Assembly: GCA_038184435.1 (NCBI GenBank)
Contig: CP116227.1
Coordinates: forward strand, 4,183,501-4,247,500
Origin: Nocardioides alkalitolerans
GTDB lineage: Bacteria > Actinomycetota > Actinomycetes > Propionibacteriales > Nocardioidaceae
Direction: 5' to 3'
Length of the DNA: 64,000 nt
In this document: positions 26,592 to 34,730 of the stretch, one piece after another
Layout of the letters: the number at the start of each line of letters is the position of its first letter
How positions within the stretch are numbered: the first letter of the stretch is position 1
The notes under the pieces: generated by a model
Told to the model about the DNA's origin: nothing
What the model saw: only the letters and a program-made list of their open reading frames with translations
The model's database searches: none
Program-made: the position numbers and the translations under genes

Positions 26592-26727
26592 GTGCTGCAT
26601 GGTCCTTCCGGGCCAGTCCCCCTGGTCCGGCGGGATCAATCGGGACCGATTCGTGACCGTCGGCCGGGACGCGGCGGGCGTTCCCGACTCGGCGGGGGGC
26701 CGTTCCGCGCCGTACCCTGGACCGGTC

Positions 26728-28236
26728 ATGCCTGAGACCGCCACGCCCGCCCCGCGCACCTACGACGTCCGCACGTTCGGCTGCCAGATGAACGTGCACG
26801 ACTCCGAGCGCCTGACCGGCCTGCTCGAGGACGCCGGGATGGTCAAGGCCCCGGCCGGCGAGGACGCCGACGTCGTCGTGCTCAACACCTGCGCGGTGCG
26901 GGAGAACGCGGACAACAAGCTCTACGGCAACCTCGGCCACCTCGCGCCGGTGAAGGCGCGCCGGCCCGGGATGCAGATCGCCGTCGGCGGCTGCCTCGCG
27001 CAGAAGGACCGCGGCGAGATCACGCGCAAGGCCCCCTGGGTCGATGTCGTCTTCGGCACCCACAACATCGGGTCGCTCCCGGTGCTGCTGGAGCGCGCGC
27101 GGGTGGCGGAGGAGGCGCAGGTCGAGATCCTCGAGAGCCTCGACGTCTTCCCCTCGACGCTGCCGACGAAGCGGGAGTCGGCCTACGCCGCGTGGGTGTC
27201 CATCTCGGTCGGGTGCAACAACACGTGCACCTTCTGCATCGTCCCCAGCCTCCGCGGCAAGGAGAAGGACCGCCGCCCGGGCGATGTGCTCGCCGAGATC
27301 GAGGCGCTCGTCGCCGAGGGCGTCACCGAGGTGACGCTGCTGGGGCAGAACGTCAACGCCTACGGCGTCGAGTTCGGCGACCGCCAGGCGTTCTCCAAGC
27401 TGCTGCGCGCCTGCGGGGAGATCGAGGGCCTCGAGCGCGTGCGGTTCACCTCGCCGCACCCGGCCGAGTTCACCGACGACGTCATCGAGGCGATGGCGGA
27501 GACGCCCAACGTCATGCCGTCGCTCCACATGCCGCTGCAGTCGGGCTCCGACACGGTGCTCAAGGCGATGCGTCGGTCCTACCGGCAGAAGAAGTTCCTC
27601 GGCATCATCGAGCGGGTCCGCGCCGCGATCCCCGACGCCGCGATCACCACCGACATCATCGTGGGCTTCCCCGGCGAGACCGAGGCGGACTTCGAGGACA
27701 CGCTCCACGTGGTCCGACAGTCGCGCTTCTCGGGCGCGTTCACGTTCCAGTACTCCACCCGCCCCGGCACCCCCGCCGCCACCATGGAGGACCAGATCCC
27801 CAAGGCGGTCGTGCAGGAGCGCTACGAGCGCCTCGTCGCGCTCGTCAACGAGATCGCGTGGGAGGAGAACCGGCGCCTCGAGGGCCGTCGCCTCCAGCTC
27901 ATGGTCGCCGAGGGCGAGGGCCGCAAGGACGCCGCGACCTCGCGCCTGTCCGGCCGCGCCCCCGACAACCGGCTCGTGCACTTCGCCGCCGACTTCTCGC
28001 TCGTCGAGGGCCAGGTGCCGCGGCCCGGTGACATGGTCGAGGTCGAGGTCACGTACGGCGCGCCCCACCACCTCGTCGCCGACGGGCCCGTGCTGGCGGT
28101 GCGCCGCACGCGGGCCGGCGACGCGTGGGAGCGCCGCACGGCGGAGCCCGCCGCGCCTGCCGGCGTCTCGCTGGGCATGCCGACCATCGGTCAGCCGGCA
28201 CCGCTGCCGGTCGTCGAGAGCGCCTGCGCGCGCTGA
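26728..28236 (+). CDS. miaB: tRNA-2-methylthio-N6-dimethylallyladenosine synthase
   Basis: MiaB adds a methylthio group to i6A37 of tRNAs reading UNN codons, working after MiaA (also in this window). The 502-residue radical-SAM enzyme has the N-terminal UPF0004 domain with three cluster cysteines ([20 protein letters not shown]), the radical-SAM triad CNNTCTFC (about residues 167-174), [10 protein letters not shown] and the C-terminal TRAM domain (about 385-450). A Pro/Ala-rich tail of about 40 residues ends the protein. The ATG at 26728 has TACCCT nine bases upstream. Confidence 0.96.
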   Translation: MPETATPAPRTYDVRTFGCQMNVHDSERLTGLLEDAGMVKAPAGEDADVVVLNTCAVRENADNKLYGNLGHLAPVKARRPGMQIAVGGCLAQKDRGEITRKAPWVDVVFGTHNIGSLPVLLERARVAEEAQVEILESLDVFPSTLPTKRESAYAAWVSISVGCNNTCTFCIVPSLRGKEKDRRPGDVLAEIEALVAEGVTEVTLLGQNVNAYGVEFGDRQAFSKLLRACGEIEGLERVRFTSPHPAEFTDDVIEAMAETPNVMPSLHMPLQSGSDTVLKAMRRSYRQKKFLGIIERVRAAIPDAAITTDIIVGFPGETEADFEDTLHVVRQSRFSGAFTFQYSTRPGTPAATMEDQIPKAVVQERYERLVALVNEIAWEENRRLEGRRLQLMVAEGEGRKDAATSRLSGRAPDNRLVHFAADFSLVEGQVPRPGDMVEVEVTYGAPHHLVADGPVLAVRRTRAGDAWERRTAEPAAPAGVSLGMPTIGQPAPLPVVESACAR

Positions 28237-28252
28237 TCCCGGCTCGGCCCCG

Positions 28253-28302
28253 CTTGCGTGGTGGATCCGGTGCGCCTGGCGGTCGCCGATCCACCACGCA
28301 AG
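28253..28302. repeat. GTGGTGGATC hairpin, copy 1
   Basis: CTTGCGTGGTGGATC (28253-28267) pairs perfectly with GATCCACCACGCAAG (28288-28302) around a 20-base loop that includes CGGTCGCC. It lies between the convergent ends of miaB and the DUF559 gene and can serve as terminator for both. A related hairpin lies on the far side of the DUF559 gene. Confidence 0.85.
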
Positions 28303-28306
28303 GGGG

Positions 28307-29284
28307 TCAAGCGGCTGCAGCCGCGCCCACGGGGCACCCGCTGCCGCACGGTCGGGGTGCCCCCTCCCAGCCGCGGCGCTGCAGCAGCCCGGCGAGCTTG
28401 AGCGCCGTCGCGCACGACCGGTCGACCACCTGGCCGTAGGACAGCCGCACGGTCGCGAGGCCGTCCAGGGCGGCGTCGAGGTCACGTTCCATGTCGCGGT
28501 CGCGTGCCGCGGTCGTGCCGTGGTGCAGCCGCCCGTCGAGCTCGACCACGAGCCCGTCGACGGCGGCGTCCCGGTAGACGATCCCCGACGGCGTCACGGC
28601 GCGCACCTGGCGCGAGAAGGCTGGCAGCCCGTGCGCCCGCTCGACCCGGTCGAGGAAGGCCTGCTCGAGCACCGAGCAGGTGCCGGCGGCCACGTCCTCG
28701 AGCACGCCCTGCCAGAACGCGCGGTCGCGCACCCGGGGTCGCGAGGCGAGGTTCTCGGCGAGCTTGGCCGCGATGGTGTGGCGGCCCTGGACCCCGGCGG
28801 CCAGCACCGCGATGCCGTCGAGCCGGGTCCGCGCCGCGAGGGCCACCGTCACGCTGGCCTCCTCGTACCGCTGCCGCGGCGGGGAGGTGTTCCACTGGGT
28901 GCCTGCGTCCTGCCGCTCGAGGCGGTGGATCCGGACGCCGCTCCGTCCAGCGAGCACGCGGTCGCGCGCGACCGCCACGTGGATGGGCCCGTCGTCGTCG
29001 TGCCGCCGTCGCCCCGGGCCGTCCGCCGCGCGGAGGGCGGAGACGCCGTGGAGGGAGGCCGGCCAGGTGAGCAGCACCGCTGCCCATGCGCGCTGTCGCC
29101 AGGTCAGGGGGCCGCTGTGGGCGACGTACACGCCCGGGTGGACGGTGACGAGCAGGCCGCGCTCGACCCAGCGGCGCACCTGCCACGGCGCGGCGCCGCC
29201 ACCGTCGAGCAGCTGGCGGCGTGCGATCACGGAGTCCTGCTGCGCGAGCAGGGCCAGGACGGGGTCGGGGAGCGAGGGACGCAC
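28307..29284 (-). CDS. DUF559-type protein with AbiEi-like N-terminal domain
   Basis: The 325-residue protein has an N-terminal winged-helix-like region ([39 protein letters not shown]) as in AbiEi-type antitoxins. Its C-terminal domain of the DUF559/Vsr endonuclease-like superfamily shows [30 protein letters not shown] with the acidic residues of a PD-(D/E)XK fold, and a final [10 protein letters not shown] strand. It may bind or nick DNA; its role is unknown. No AbiEii-type toxin partner lies beside it. GTG 29284 is preferred over GTG-less upstream sequence because it starts the domain directly; ATG 29344 is an alternative. Hairpins of one family lie on both sides. Confidence 0.7.
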   Translation of the reverse strand: MRPSLPDPVLALLAQQDSVIARRQLLDGGGAAPWQVRRWVERGLLVTVHPGVYVAHSGPLTWRQRAWAAVLLTWPASLHGVSALRAADGPGRRRHDDDGPIHVAVARDRVLAGRSGVRIHRLERQDAGTQWNTSPPRQRYEEASVTVALAARTRLDGIAVLAAGVQGRHTIAAKLAENLASRPRVRDRAFWQGVLEDVAAGTCSVLEQAFLDRVERAHGLPAFSRQVRAVTPSGIVYRDAAVDGLVVELDGRLHHGTTAARDRDMERDLDAALDGLATVRLSYGQVVDRSCATALKLAGLLQRRGWEGAPRPCGSGCPVGAAAAA

Positions 29285-29351
29285 GGCTCCACGGCTACCC
29301 CGTGGCGCGGAGGAGATGCAGCCGGTCGCCGCCCCTGTGGACAACGGCTGT

Positions 29352-29391
29352 GTGGTGGATCAGGAGCGGACGGTCGCCCCCGATCCACCAC
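29352..29391. repeat. GTGGTGGATC hairpin, copy 2
   Basis: GTGGTGGATC (29352-29361) pairs with GATCCACCAC (29382-29391), and the loop again contains CGGTCGCC. The order of elements and the following GCA match copy 1 in the same orientation. A further half-site, GGTGGATCAGG (29395-29405), repeats 29354-29364 and contains the stop codon of the next gene. Confidence 0.8.
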
Positions 29392-29400
29392 GCAGGTGGA

Positions 29401-29664
29401 TCAGGCCGGCGGCTCCGACTCGGCGTCGGCGTCCTCGGACGGCTCGCGGTCGTCCTCGCCCTCGGTCGGCTCCTGCTGCTTGTCATCGGGCGCGGTGACC
29501 TCGTCGGGGAGGTGGTCCTCCACGCCCGGGTTCAGCTCGGGGTCGGGGTCGGCCACCAACGGCTCGGCGCTCGCGTAGCGGTCGCCCGGCGCCGCGTCGG
29601 GGCCGCCCGGGTTGGGCTCGGCCGGCTCGATGGTGGGCTCGGGCTGGGGTCCGGGATCGCTCAT
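29401..29664 (-). CDS. Small acidic proline-rich protein, unknown function
   Basis: The 87-residue product is almost entirely Pro, Glu, Asp, Ala and Gly, so it is probably disordered. It has no signal peptide, membrane segment or known domain. GAGGAGGAG a few bases before the ATG is a strong ribosome binding site, which is the main reason to accept it. The stop codon lies inside a half-site of the GTGGTGGATC repeat. It lies 37 bp beyond the NUDIX gene and could be cotranscribed with it. Confidence 0.6.
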   Translation of the reverse strand: MSDPGPQPEPTIEPAEPNPGGPDAAPGDRYASAEPLVADPDPELNPGVEDHLPDEVTAPDDKQQEPTEGEDDREPSEDADAESEPPA

Positions 29665-29701
29665 CGGGGCTCCTCCTCGGGGCGCGGCACGGTGGTCTCG
29701 A

Positions 29702-30253
29702 TCAGGACCCGAAGCCGAAGGTGGTGTACGGCGCGAGTCCGGCCCCCACCGTAGCCAGCCGCTCCACGTCCGTGCCCGCGGGCGAGGCCGCCAGCGCCTG
29801 CAGCACCGTCAGCTCGTGGGGCACGACCGGGTCGGGCAGCGCGTCGAGGGGGAACCACCGCAGGTCGGCGCACTTCGCGCCCTCCATGACCCGGGGCTCG
29901 CCGGTCCACGCGGTCGCCGCGAAGAAGAAGTCGACGCGCTCGTCGATGGCGGGCGAGACGTCCGGCCCGGGGGCGCGCCGCTGCATCGTGGTGAGGAAGG
30001 TCAGCTCCGGCTCGATGCCGAGCTCCTCGGCTGCCTCGCGCCGCGCCGCGTCGGGCGCGGTCTCGCCCTTTTCGACGTGTCCGGCCGCCCCGGCGGCCCA
30101 GTGGCCGTCCATGAACCCGGTGCCGCTGCGCAGCTGCAGCAGCACCTCGACCGCACCGGAGCCGCCGGCAGCCCCCGGGCGCACGCACACGACGTACGCC
30201 GCGGGGACCACCGCGAAGCGGCCCCGGACCGTGTCCGGGGCGCTGGTCGTCAC
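29702..30253 (-). CDS. NUDIX hydrolase
   Basis: The 183-residue protein carries the Nudix box GHVEKGETAPDAARREAAEELGI (about residues 58-80) with the metal-binding REAAEE glutamates. It would hydrolyse a nucleoside diphosphate linked to another moiety, but the substrate is not readable. The GTG at 30253 overlaps the stop of the upstream antitoxin-like gene (GTGA), so the two are translationally coupled. No catalytic residue is missing. Confidence 0.88.
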   Translation of the reverse strand: MTTSAPDTVRGRFAVVPAAYVVCVRPGAAGGSGAVEVLLQLRSGTGFMDGHWAAGAAGHVEKGETAPDAARREAAEELGIEPELTFLTTMQRRAPGPDVSPAIDERVDFFFAATAWTGEPRVMEGAKCADLRWFPLDALPDPVVPHELTVLQALAASPAGTDVERLATVGAGLAPYTTFGFGS

Positions 30254-30516
30254 CGGGGGGTGCGGGGGCCGGAGCCCGTGGGGCCGGTGGGGCCGGTGTC
30301 GCCGTCGTTCTTGCCGTCGAGCTTCTCGAGGCCCTCCTTGGCCTTGACGGTGCCCTTGGCGATCTTGTCCGAGTACTTGCCCTTGGTCTTCTCGTCCGCG
30401 AACTTCGCGGCCTTGTCGATGCCGCCGGTGATCTTGTCGCCGTGCTTGTCGACGGCGCTCGACGCCTGCGTCCGGGCCTGGCCCAGGACGCTCTTGAGCT
30501 TGTCGCTGAATCCCAT
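30250..30516 (-). CDS. Antitoxin-like protein of the MT0933 (Rv0909) family
   Basis: The 88-residue basic protein begins MGFSDKLKSVLGQARTQASS and continues with Ala/Lys-rich helices (DKITGGIDKAAKFADEKTKG, KYSDKIAKG), the pattern of the actinobacterial MT0933-type antitoxin family. A short GPTGPTG tail follows. The partner of Rv0909 is the toxin Rv0910, a START-like protein; none lies next to this gene, only a coupled NUDIX gene. It is therefore an orphan, and antitoxin activity is doubtful. GAGGAGGCACC precedes the ATG. Confidence 0.7.
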   Translation of the reverse strand: MGFSDKLKSVLGQARTQASSAVDKHGDKITGGIDKAAKFADEKTKGKYSDKIAKGTVKAKEGLEKLDGKNDGDTGPTGPTGSGPRTPR

Positions 30517-30599
30517 CTGGTGCCTCCTCGCCCGGGGTCCCCGGGCAGCTGTCGGTGGTCGTTCGGTGGTCCCGCGCGGTGGCTGGAAGGATAGCGAGG

Positions 30600-31532
30600 G
30601 TGAGTGAACGCCCGCCGATCGTCGCCGTCGTCGGCCCCACGGCCGCGGGCAAGACCGACCTGTCGCTCGCGCTCGCCGAGCGGCTGGGCGGGGAGGTGGT
30701 CAACACCGACGCGATGCAGCTCTACCGCGGCATGGACGTCGGCACCGCGAAGCTCCCGGAGGGCGAGCGGCGCGGCATCCCGCACCACCTGCTCGACCTC
30801 CTCGACGTGACCGAGCCGGCCAGCGTCGCGACCTTCCAGGGCCAGGCGCGCGCCGTGATCGCCGAGATCCGGTCACGCGGGCGGGTGCCGGTGCTCGTCG
30901 GGGGCTCGGCGCTCTACACGCGGGCGGTGCTCGACCGCTTCGAGTTCCCGGGCACCGACCCCGCCCTGCGGGCCGCGTACGACGCGGAGCTCGCCCGCGT
31001 CGGGTCCGCGGCGCTCCACGCGCGGCTGGCCGAGGTCGACCCCGAGGCGGCCGCCGGCATCCTCCCGGAGAACGGGCGGCGGATCGTGCGGGCGCTCGAG
31101 GTCGTCGAGCTGACCGGGCGGTCCTTCAGCGCGTCGTTGCCGGTGCTCGAGTACGTCGACGAGCGCTCGGTGCAGGTCGGCGTGCGCATCGACCGTCCGA
31201 CGCTCGATGCCCGCATCGCGCAGCGGGTGGACCTGATGTTCGCCGCGGGGTTCGTCGCGGAGGTGGAGCGGCTGCTGGCCGCGGGCCTCGGCGAGGGGCT
31301 GACCGCGGCGCGGGCGATCGGCTACCGGGAGGTGGCGGCGCACCTCGCCGGCGAGCTCACCGAGGCGGAGGCCCGGGAGCGCACCGTCGTCGCGACCCGC
31401 CGCTTCGCGCGGCGCCAGGAGTCGTGGTTCGGCAAGGACCCGCGCATCGCGTGGGTCGACTGGGACGCGCCCGACCGGGTGGACCGCGCGGTCGCCGCGG
31501 TGCGGGCGCTCGACGAGAGGATGGGTCCGTGA
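30600..31532 (+). CDS. miaA: tRNA dimethylallyltransferase
   Basis: MiaA transfers a dimethylallyl group to A37 of tRNAs that read UNN codons, the step before MiaB. The 310-residue enzyme has the P-loop VGPTAAGKTDL (about residues 11-21), NTDAMQLYRGMDVGTAK with the catalytic Asp and Gln (about 36-52), IPHHLLDLLD, LVGGSALY, and RAIGYREVAAHL near the C-terminus. The GTG at 30600 has AAGGA eight bases upstream. Its TGA overlaps the next GTG. Confidence 0.95.
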   Translation: MSERPPIVAVVGPTAAGKTDLSLALAERLGGEVVNTDAMQLYRGMDVGTAKLPEGERRGIPHHLLDLLDVTEPASVATFQGQARAVIAEIRSRGRVPVLVGGSALYTRAVLDRFEFPGTDPALRAAYDAELARVGSAALHARLAEVDPEAAAGILPENGRRIVRALEVVELTGRSFSASLPVLEYVDERSVQVGVRIDRPTLDARIAQRVDLMFAAGFVAEVERLLAAGLGEGLTAARAIGYREVAAHLAGELTEAEARERTVVATRRFARRQESWFGKDPRIAWVDWDAPDRVDRAVAAVRALDERMGP

Positions 31533-32098
31533 CCACCACCTACTTCACCGCCTCCAGCCTCGACGGGTTCATCGCGACCGAGGACCACTCGCTCGACTGG
31601 CTGCTGACGCGCGACATCGACGAGGAGGGTCCCGGCGGTCCCACCGCGTTCGTCGCCGACGTCGGGGCGCTGCTCATGGGGGCGTCGACCTACTCCTGGC
31701 TCGTGCGGAACGCCGGGGGAGAGGCGTGGCCCTACGCCGTGCCGGCCTGGGTGCTGACGCACCGGGGCGACGAGCTGGCCGCGGCGCGGCCGGAGGCGTG
31801 GGCGGGCGCGGACATCCGGTTCGTCGCCGCGGACGACGACGAGGCCCTGCGCGCGATCCACGTCGAGGCGGTCGCCGCTGCCGCGGCGCTCGCCCGCACG
31901 GTCGTGTGGGTGCTGGGCGGCGGCGAGCTGGCGGGCCGGGTCGCGGACCTCGGGCTGCTCGACCGCGTCGAGCTCGCCTACGCGCCGTGCGTGCTCGGGT
32001 CGGGTGCCCCGGTCCTCCCGCGGCGCCTCGAGCTCGCGCTGCGGGGGACCGGCCGCAACCGCGACTTCGTCATCGCGACGTTCGACGTCGTCCGCTGA
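31529..32098 (+). CDS. Dihydrofolate reductase family protein (RibD C-terminal fold)
   Basis: This 189-residue protein has the DHFR/RibD_C fold signs: YFTASSLDGFIATEDHSLDWL at the N-terminus, LLMGASTYSWL (about residues 49-59), VWVLGGGELAGRVADLGLLDRVELAY (about 127-152), and PVLP. It is more likely a stress-related reductase of this broad family than a housekeeping folate enzyme, as the folate-site pattern is not evident. It is coupled to miaA (GTGA). Its 3' end overlaps the convergent hydroxylase gene by 29 bp. Confidence 0.85.
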   Translation: MTTTYFTASSLDGFIATEDHSLDWLLTRDIDEEGPGGPTAFVADVGALLMGASTYSWLVRNAGGEAWPYAVPAWVLTHRGDELAAARPEAWAGADIRFVAADDDEALRAIHVEAVAAAAALARTVVWVLGGGELAGRVADLGLLDRVELAYAPCVLGSGAPVLPRRLELALRGTGRNRDFVIATFDVVR

Positions 32099-32978
32099 GG
32101 GCGCGTTCGGTCGGCGTCGGCGTGCCGCGCTCGGGGGTCCAGCCGGGCGGGCCCGCGACGTACCCCCACCGCTCGCGCCAGGTGCGCGCGCCGCGCACGT
32201 CGGCCCAGATCTCGCGGTAGTGGCCGTACTGCAGCTCGAGCAGGTTGAACGTCTCCACCTTCGTGGTGAGGCCGTAGCGCGGGCGTCGGTGCTCCTCGGC
32301 GAAGGTGCCGAAGAGCCGGTCCCAGACGATGAGGATGCCGCCGTAGTTCTTGTCGAGGTACTCGGGGTCGGAGCCGTGGTGGACCCGGTGGTGCGACGGC
32401 GTGTTCATGACGAGCTCGACGGGGCGCGGCAGCTTCTGGACCAGCTCGGTGTGCACGTAGAACTGGTAGACGAGGTTGAGGCCGAACGCGACGTACAGCG
32501 TCCAGGGCGCGAACCCCAGCAGCGGCAGCGGGAGCCAGAAGAAGAACTCGAACCAGGGGTTCCACTTCTGGCGCAGCGCGGTGCCGAAGTTCATGAACTC
32601 GCTGGAGTGGTGGGCCTGGTGGCCGGCCCACGCGATGCGCACCCGGTGGCTGAAGCGGTGGTGCCAGTAGTAGCCGAGGTCGACGCCGAGCACGACGAGC
32701 ACCCAGTACCACCACGTGTCCGTCGGCAGGTGGAACGGCGCGACGTAGGCGTAGACCGCCACGAAGCCGACGAACGAGACGACCTTGAAGAGCGTGAGGA
32801 AGACGAGCGAGACGACGCCCATGGAGATCGACGCGCGGGCGTCCTTGAGCGCGTAGCCCGTCACGTTGTCGTCGTGGTCGAGCCAGCGCAGCGCCGCCAG
32901 CTCCACGAGGATCGTCAGCACGAAGAAGGGCGCCGCCCAGGTGACGGGGTTCTTCAACGGGTCGAGCACGTCCTGCAT
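32070..32978 (-). CDS. Sterol desaturase/fatty acid hydroxylase family protein
   Basis: The 302-residue membrane di-iron enzyme has the family's histidine boxes HHRFSH (about residues 108-113), HQAHH (about 121-125) and HRVHH (about 200-204), plus four or so hydrophobic segments. It would hydroxylate or desaturate a lipid chain at the membrane using oxygen. ATG 32978 is chosen because GGAGG precedes it by five bases; a GTG six bases upstream lies too close to that site. A TetR-type gene is divergent with inverted repeats between them, so it probably represses this gene. Confidence 0.9.
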   Translation of the reverse strand: MQDVLDPLKNPVTWAAPFFVLTILVELAALRWLDHDDNVTGYALKDARASISMGVVSLVFLTLFKVVSFVGFVAVYAYVAPFHLPTDTWWYWVLVVLGVDLGYYWHHRFSHRVRIAWAGHQAHHSSEFMNFGTALRQKWNPWFEFFFWLPLPLLGFAPWTLYVAFGLNLVYQFYVHTELVQKLPRPVELVMNTPSHHRVHHGSDPEYLDKNYGGILIVWDRLFGTFAEEHRRPRYGLTTKVETFNLLELQYGHYREIWADVRGARTWRERWGYVAGPPGWTPERGTPTPTERALSGRRRTSR

Positions 32979-32994
32979 GGGCACCTCCGGGATA

Positions 32995-33030
32995 TGACCT
33001 CGGGGTAACTTACTCCTAGGTCAGTTCCCC
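32995..33030. promoter_or_regulatory. Probable TetR operator (two interleaved inverted repeats)
   Basis: TGACCT (32995-33000) pairs with AGGTCA (33018-33023), and GGGGTAACT (33002-33010) mirrors AGTTCCCC (33023-33030). They fill the gap between the divergent hydroxylase and TetR genes. Confidence 0.55.
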
Positions 33031-33034
33031 TGGC

Positions 33035-33040
33035 TAGGGT
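33035..33040 (+). promoter_or_regulatory. -10 element of leaderless tetR-type gene
   Basis: TAGGGT lies six bases before the ATG at 33047. Confidence 0.65.
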
Positions 33041-33046
33041 TGCCGC

Positions 33047-33658
33047 ATGACCTCGGCCCCCCGCACCGGCACCAAGGGCGTGCCGCGGGCCGAGCGCGAG
33101 GCCCAGATCCTCGAGGTCGCCCTCGCCGAGCTCGGCCGGGTGGGCTACGCCGCCGCCTCCGTCGCGACGATCGCGCGGGGGGCCGGCATCTCGAAGCCGA
33201 TGGTCTACAGCTACTTCGGCTCCAAGGAGGGCCTGTACGCCGCGTGCGTCGACCTCGCCGGAGCCGTCGTCGCCGACGAGGTCGAGCGCAGCGCCGCCCT
33301 CGGGGCCGTCGGGCTCGAACGGGGCCTCCTCACGGTGGCCGGCCTGACCGAGGCCCTGGACGGTCGGCCCCACCTGTGGCGCGTGCTCTTCGACCCGACG
33401 GCGCCCGGCGTCGGACCGGCCGCCGAGGCCGCGCGCCGCCACACCACCCGCCTGCACGAGCGCGCCGTCGAGGGCGTGGGGGAGATGCTGCGCCTCGCCG
33501 GTGACGCCGACCCGGCCGACCTCGACCTCATGGTGCAGGTCTGGGTCGGCATCCTCGACACCGTCATGCGCTGGTGGGCCGACCACCCCCGCGAGGACGG
33601 CGCCGCGGTGCTCGCGCGCGCGGAGCGGGTGGTCGGCGCACTCCTCGGCGTGCGCTGA
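33047..33658 (+). CDS. TetR-family transcriptional regulator
   Basis: The 203-residue protein has the TetR helix-turn-helix: AEREAQILEVALAELGRVGY, then SVATIARGAGISKPMVYSYF and GSKEGLYAAC (about residues 39-68). The C-terminal ligand domain is all helical. It is read away from the fatty acid hydroxylase gene, with inverted repeats between them, so a lipid-responsive repressor is the best guess. Its 3' end is 22 bp from that of the convergent lipase-like gene. Confidence 0.9.
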   Translation: MTSAPRTGTKGVPRAEREAQILEVALAELGRVGYAAASVATIARGAGISKPMVYSYFGSKEGLYAACVDLAGAVVADEVERSAALGAVGLERGLLTVAGLTEALDGRPHLWRVLFDPTAPGVGPAAEAARRHTTRLHERAVEGVGEMLRLAGDADPADLDLMVQVWVGILDTVMRWWADHPREDGAAVLARAERVVGALLGVR

Positions 33659-33680
33659 GCGGTCGCCGGCTCAGCCCGGC

Positions 33681-34730
33681 TCAGCCCGGGCCGGCCGGGT
33701 CCAGGTCGAGCACGCGGCGTACCCACGCGACCACCGCCGGGGGAGCGTGCCGACGCTGCAGCACCCCGGAGTGGTGGGTGGGCCAGGCGCGGGCGACGAC
33801 GGGCACGCCGGCCGCGCGCCAGCGCCGGACCAGGGCAGCCGTGAGGGGTGCGGGCGCGACCTCGTCGAGGAGACCGAGGTCCACGCGCACGGGGAGTCGG
33901 GGGAGCGCGACGTGGAGCACGTCCTCGGCGTGCAGGTGGGCGAGCAGCGCGGCGCGAGCGGTGGCCGCGCGCGGGCCCCACACGGCGGCGGGCGCCAGCC
34001 CGCCCCACGACGCGGCGTCGGCCAGCTCCACGAGGCAGCGCTCGTCGAGGTGGGACCAGCGCGCCGCCGCGTCCGGGGAGAGGCCGCCGTCGAGCAGGAG
34101 GGCCTCCAGTGCCGGGTCGACCGTGGTCGCGCCCCGCAGCATGAGGCCGGTGAGGGCCGTGACGACGCTCGTGCCGGGGACGCGGACGCGCAGCCGGCTG
34201 GCGAGGCCGATCGTGCGGTCCGTCCGGGTCACGGGGGTCAGGGCGGCGACACCCCGCAGGTCGTGCCCCGTCCGCTCGTCCTGCCGCGACCGGGCCGCCG
34301 CGTGCAGCACCGCCACGGCGCCCTCCGAGTGGCCGACGGCCACCCAGGCGTCGCCGATGCGCGGGTCCAGGGCACGGCGTGCGGCCGCCATGTCGAGCAC
34401 GGAGCGGGCGAGCGAGGAGCCGACGAGGTAGGGATGCGGTCCGGGGCTCCCGATGCCCTCGTAGTCGGGACGCAGCACCGCCACCCCGTGCGCCAGCAGC
34501 CCCCGGCAGACCTCGTCGCCCTGCGTCATCCGCCGCCGCTCGGGGTGGTCGGGCGTGCAGGCGCTCGGTGCGGCGCGGTCGCCACCGCCGGTCGTCATGT
34601 GGCCGTAGACGACGTAGGGCCAGCCGCCCGGCGGGGGCGGGGTGGCCGGCACGTGGAGGAGGCCGGTCTGCTCCACCGCCGCCCCCCGCACGTCGTGCGA
34701 CGGGAAGCGCACGACGCGTCCGGGGATCAC
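33681..34730 (-). CDS. Alpha/beta hydrolase, lipase-like
   Basis: The 349-residue protein has the nucleophile elbow VAVGHSEGAVAVLHAAA (Ser in GHSEG, about residues 110-126), and PYVVYGHMTTGGGDRAAPSA near the N-terminus, similar to secretory lipases. There is no convincing signal peptide from the chosen start, so it may be cytoplasmic. The GTG overlaps the stop of the upstream M28 peptidase gene (GTGA); the two form an operon. A catalytic His near THHSGVLQRR closes the triad. The substrate is unknown. Confidence 0.8.
   Translation of the reverse strand: MIPGRVVRFPSHDVRGAAVEQTGLLHVPATPPPPGGWPYVVYGHMTTGGGDRAAPSACTPDHPERRRMTQGDEVCRGLLAHGVAVLRPDYEGIGSPGPHPYLVGSSLARSVLDMAAARRALDPRIGDAWVAVGHSEGAVAVLHAAARSRQDERTGHDLRGVAALTPVTRTDRTIGLASRLRVRVPGTSVVTALTGLMLRGATTVDPALEALLLDGGLSPDAAARWSHLDERCLVELADAASWGGLAPAAVWGPRAATARAALLAHLHAEDVLHVALPRLPVRVDLGLLDEVAPAPLTAALVRRWRAAGVPVVARAWPTHHSGVLQRRHAPPAVVAWVRRVLDLDPAGPG

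Noticed and set aside
26578..28485. Upstream extension of gluA across miaB
   Set aside because: The extension is antisense to miaB and lacks domain likeness; the ATG at 26577 gives a normal ATPase.
28307..29284. Type IV toxin-antitoxin pair
   Set aside because: Only the AbiEi-like N-terminal region is seen; no nucleotidyltransferase-type toxin (AbiEii) gene lies next to it.
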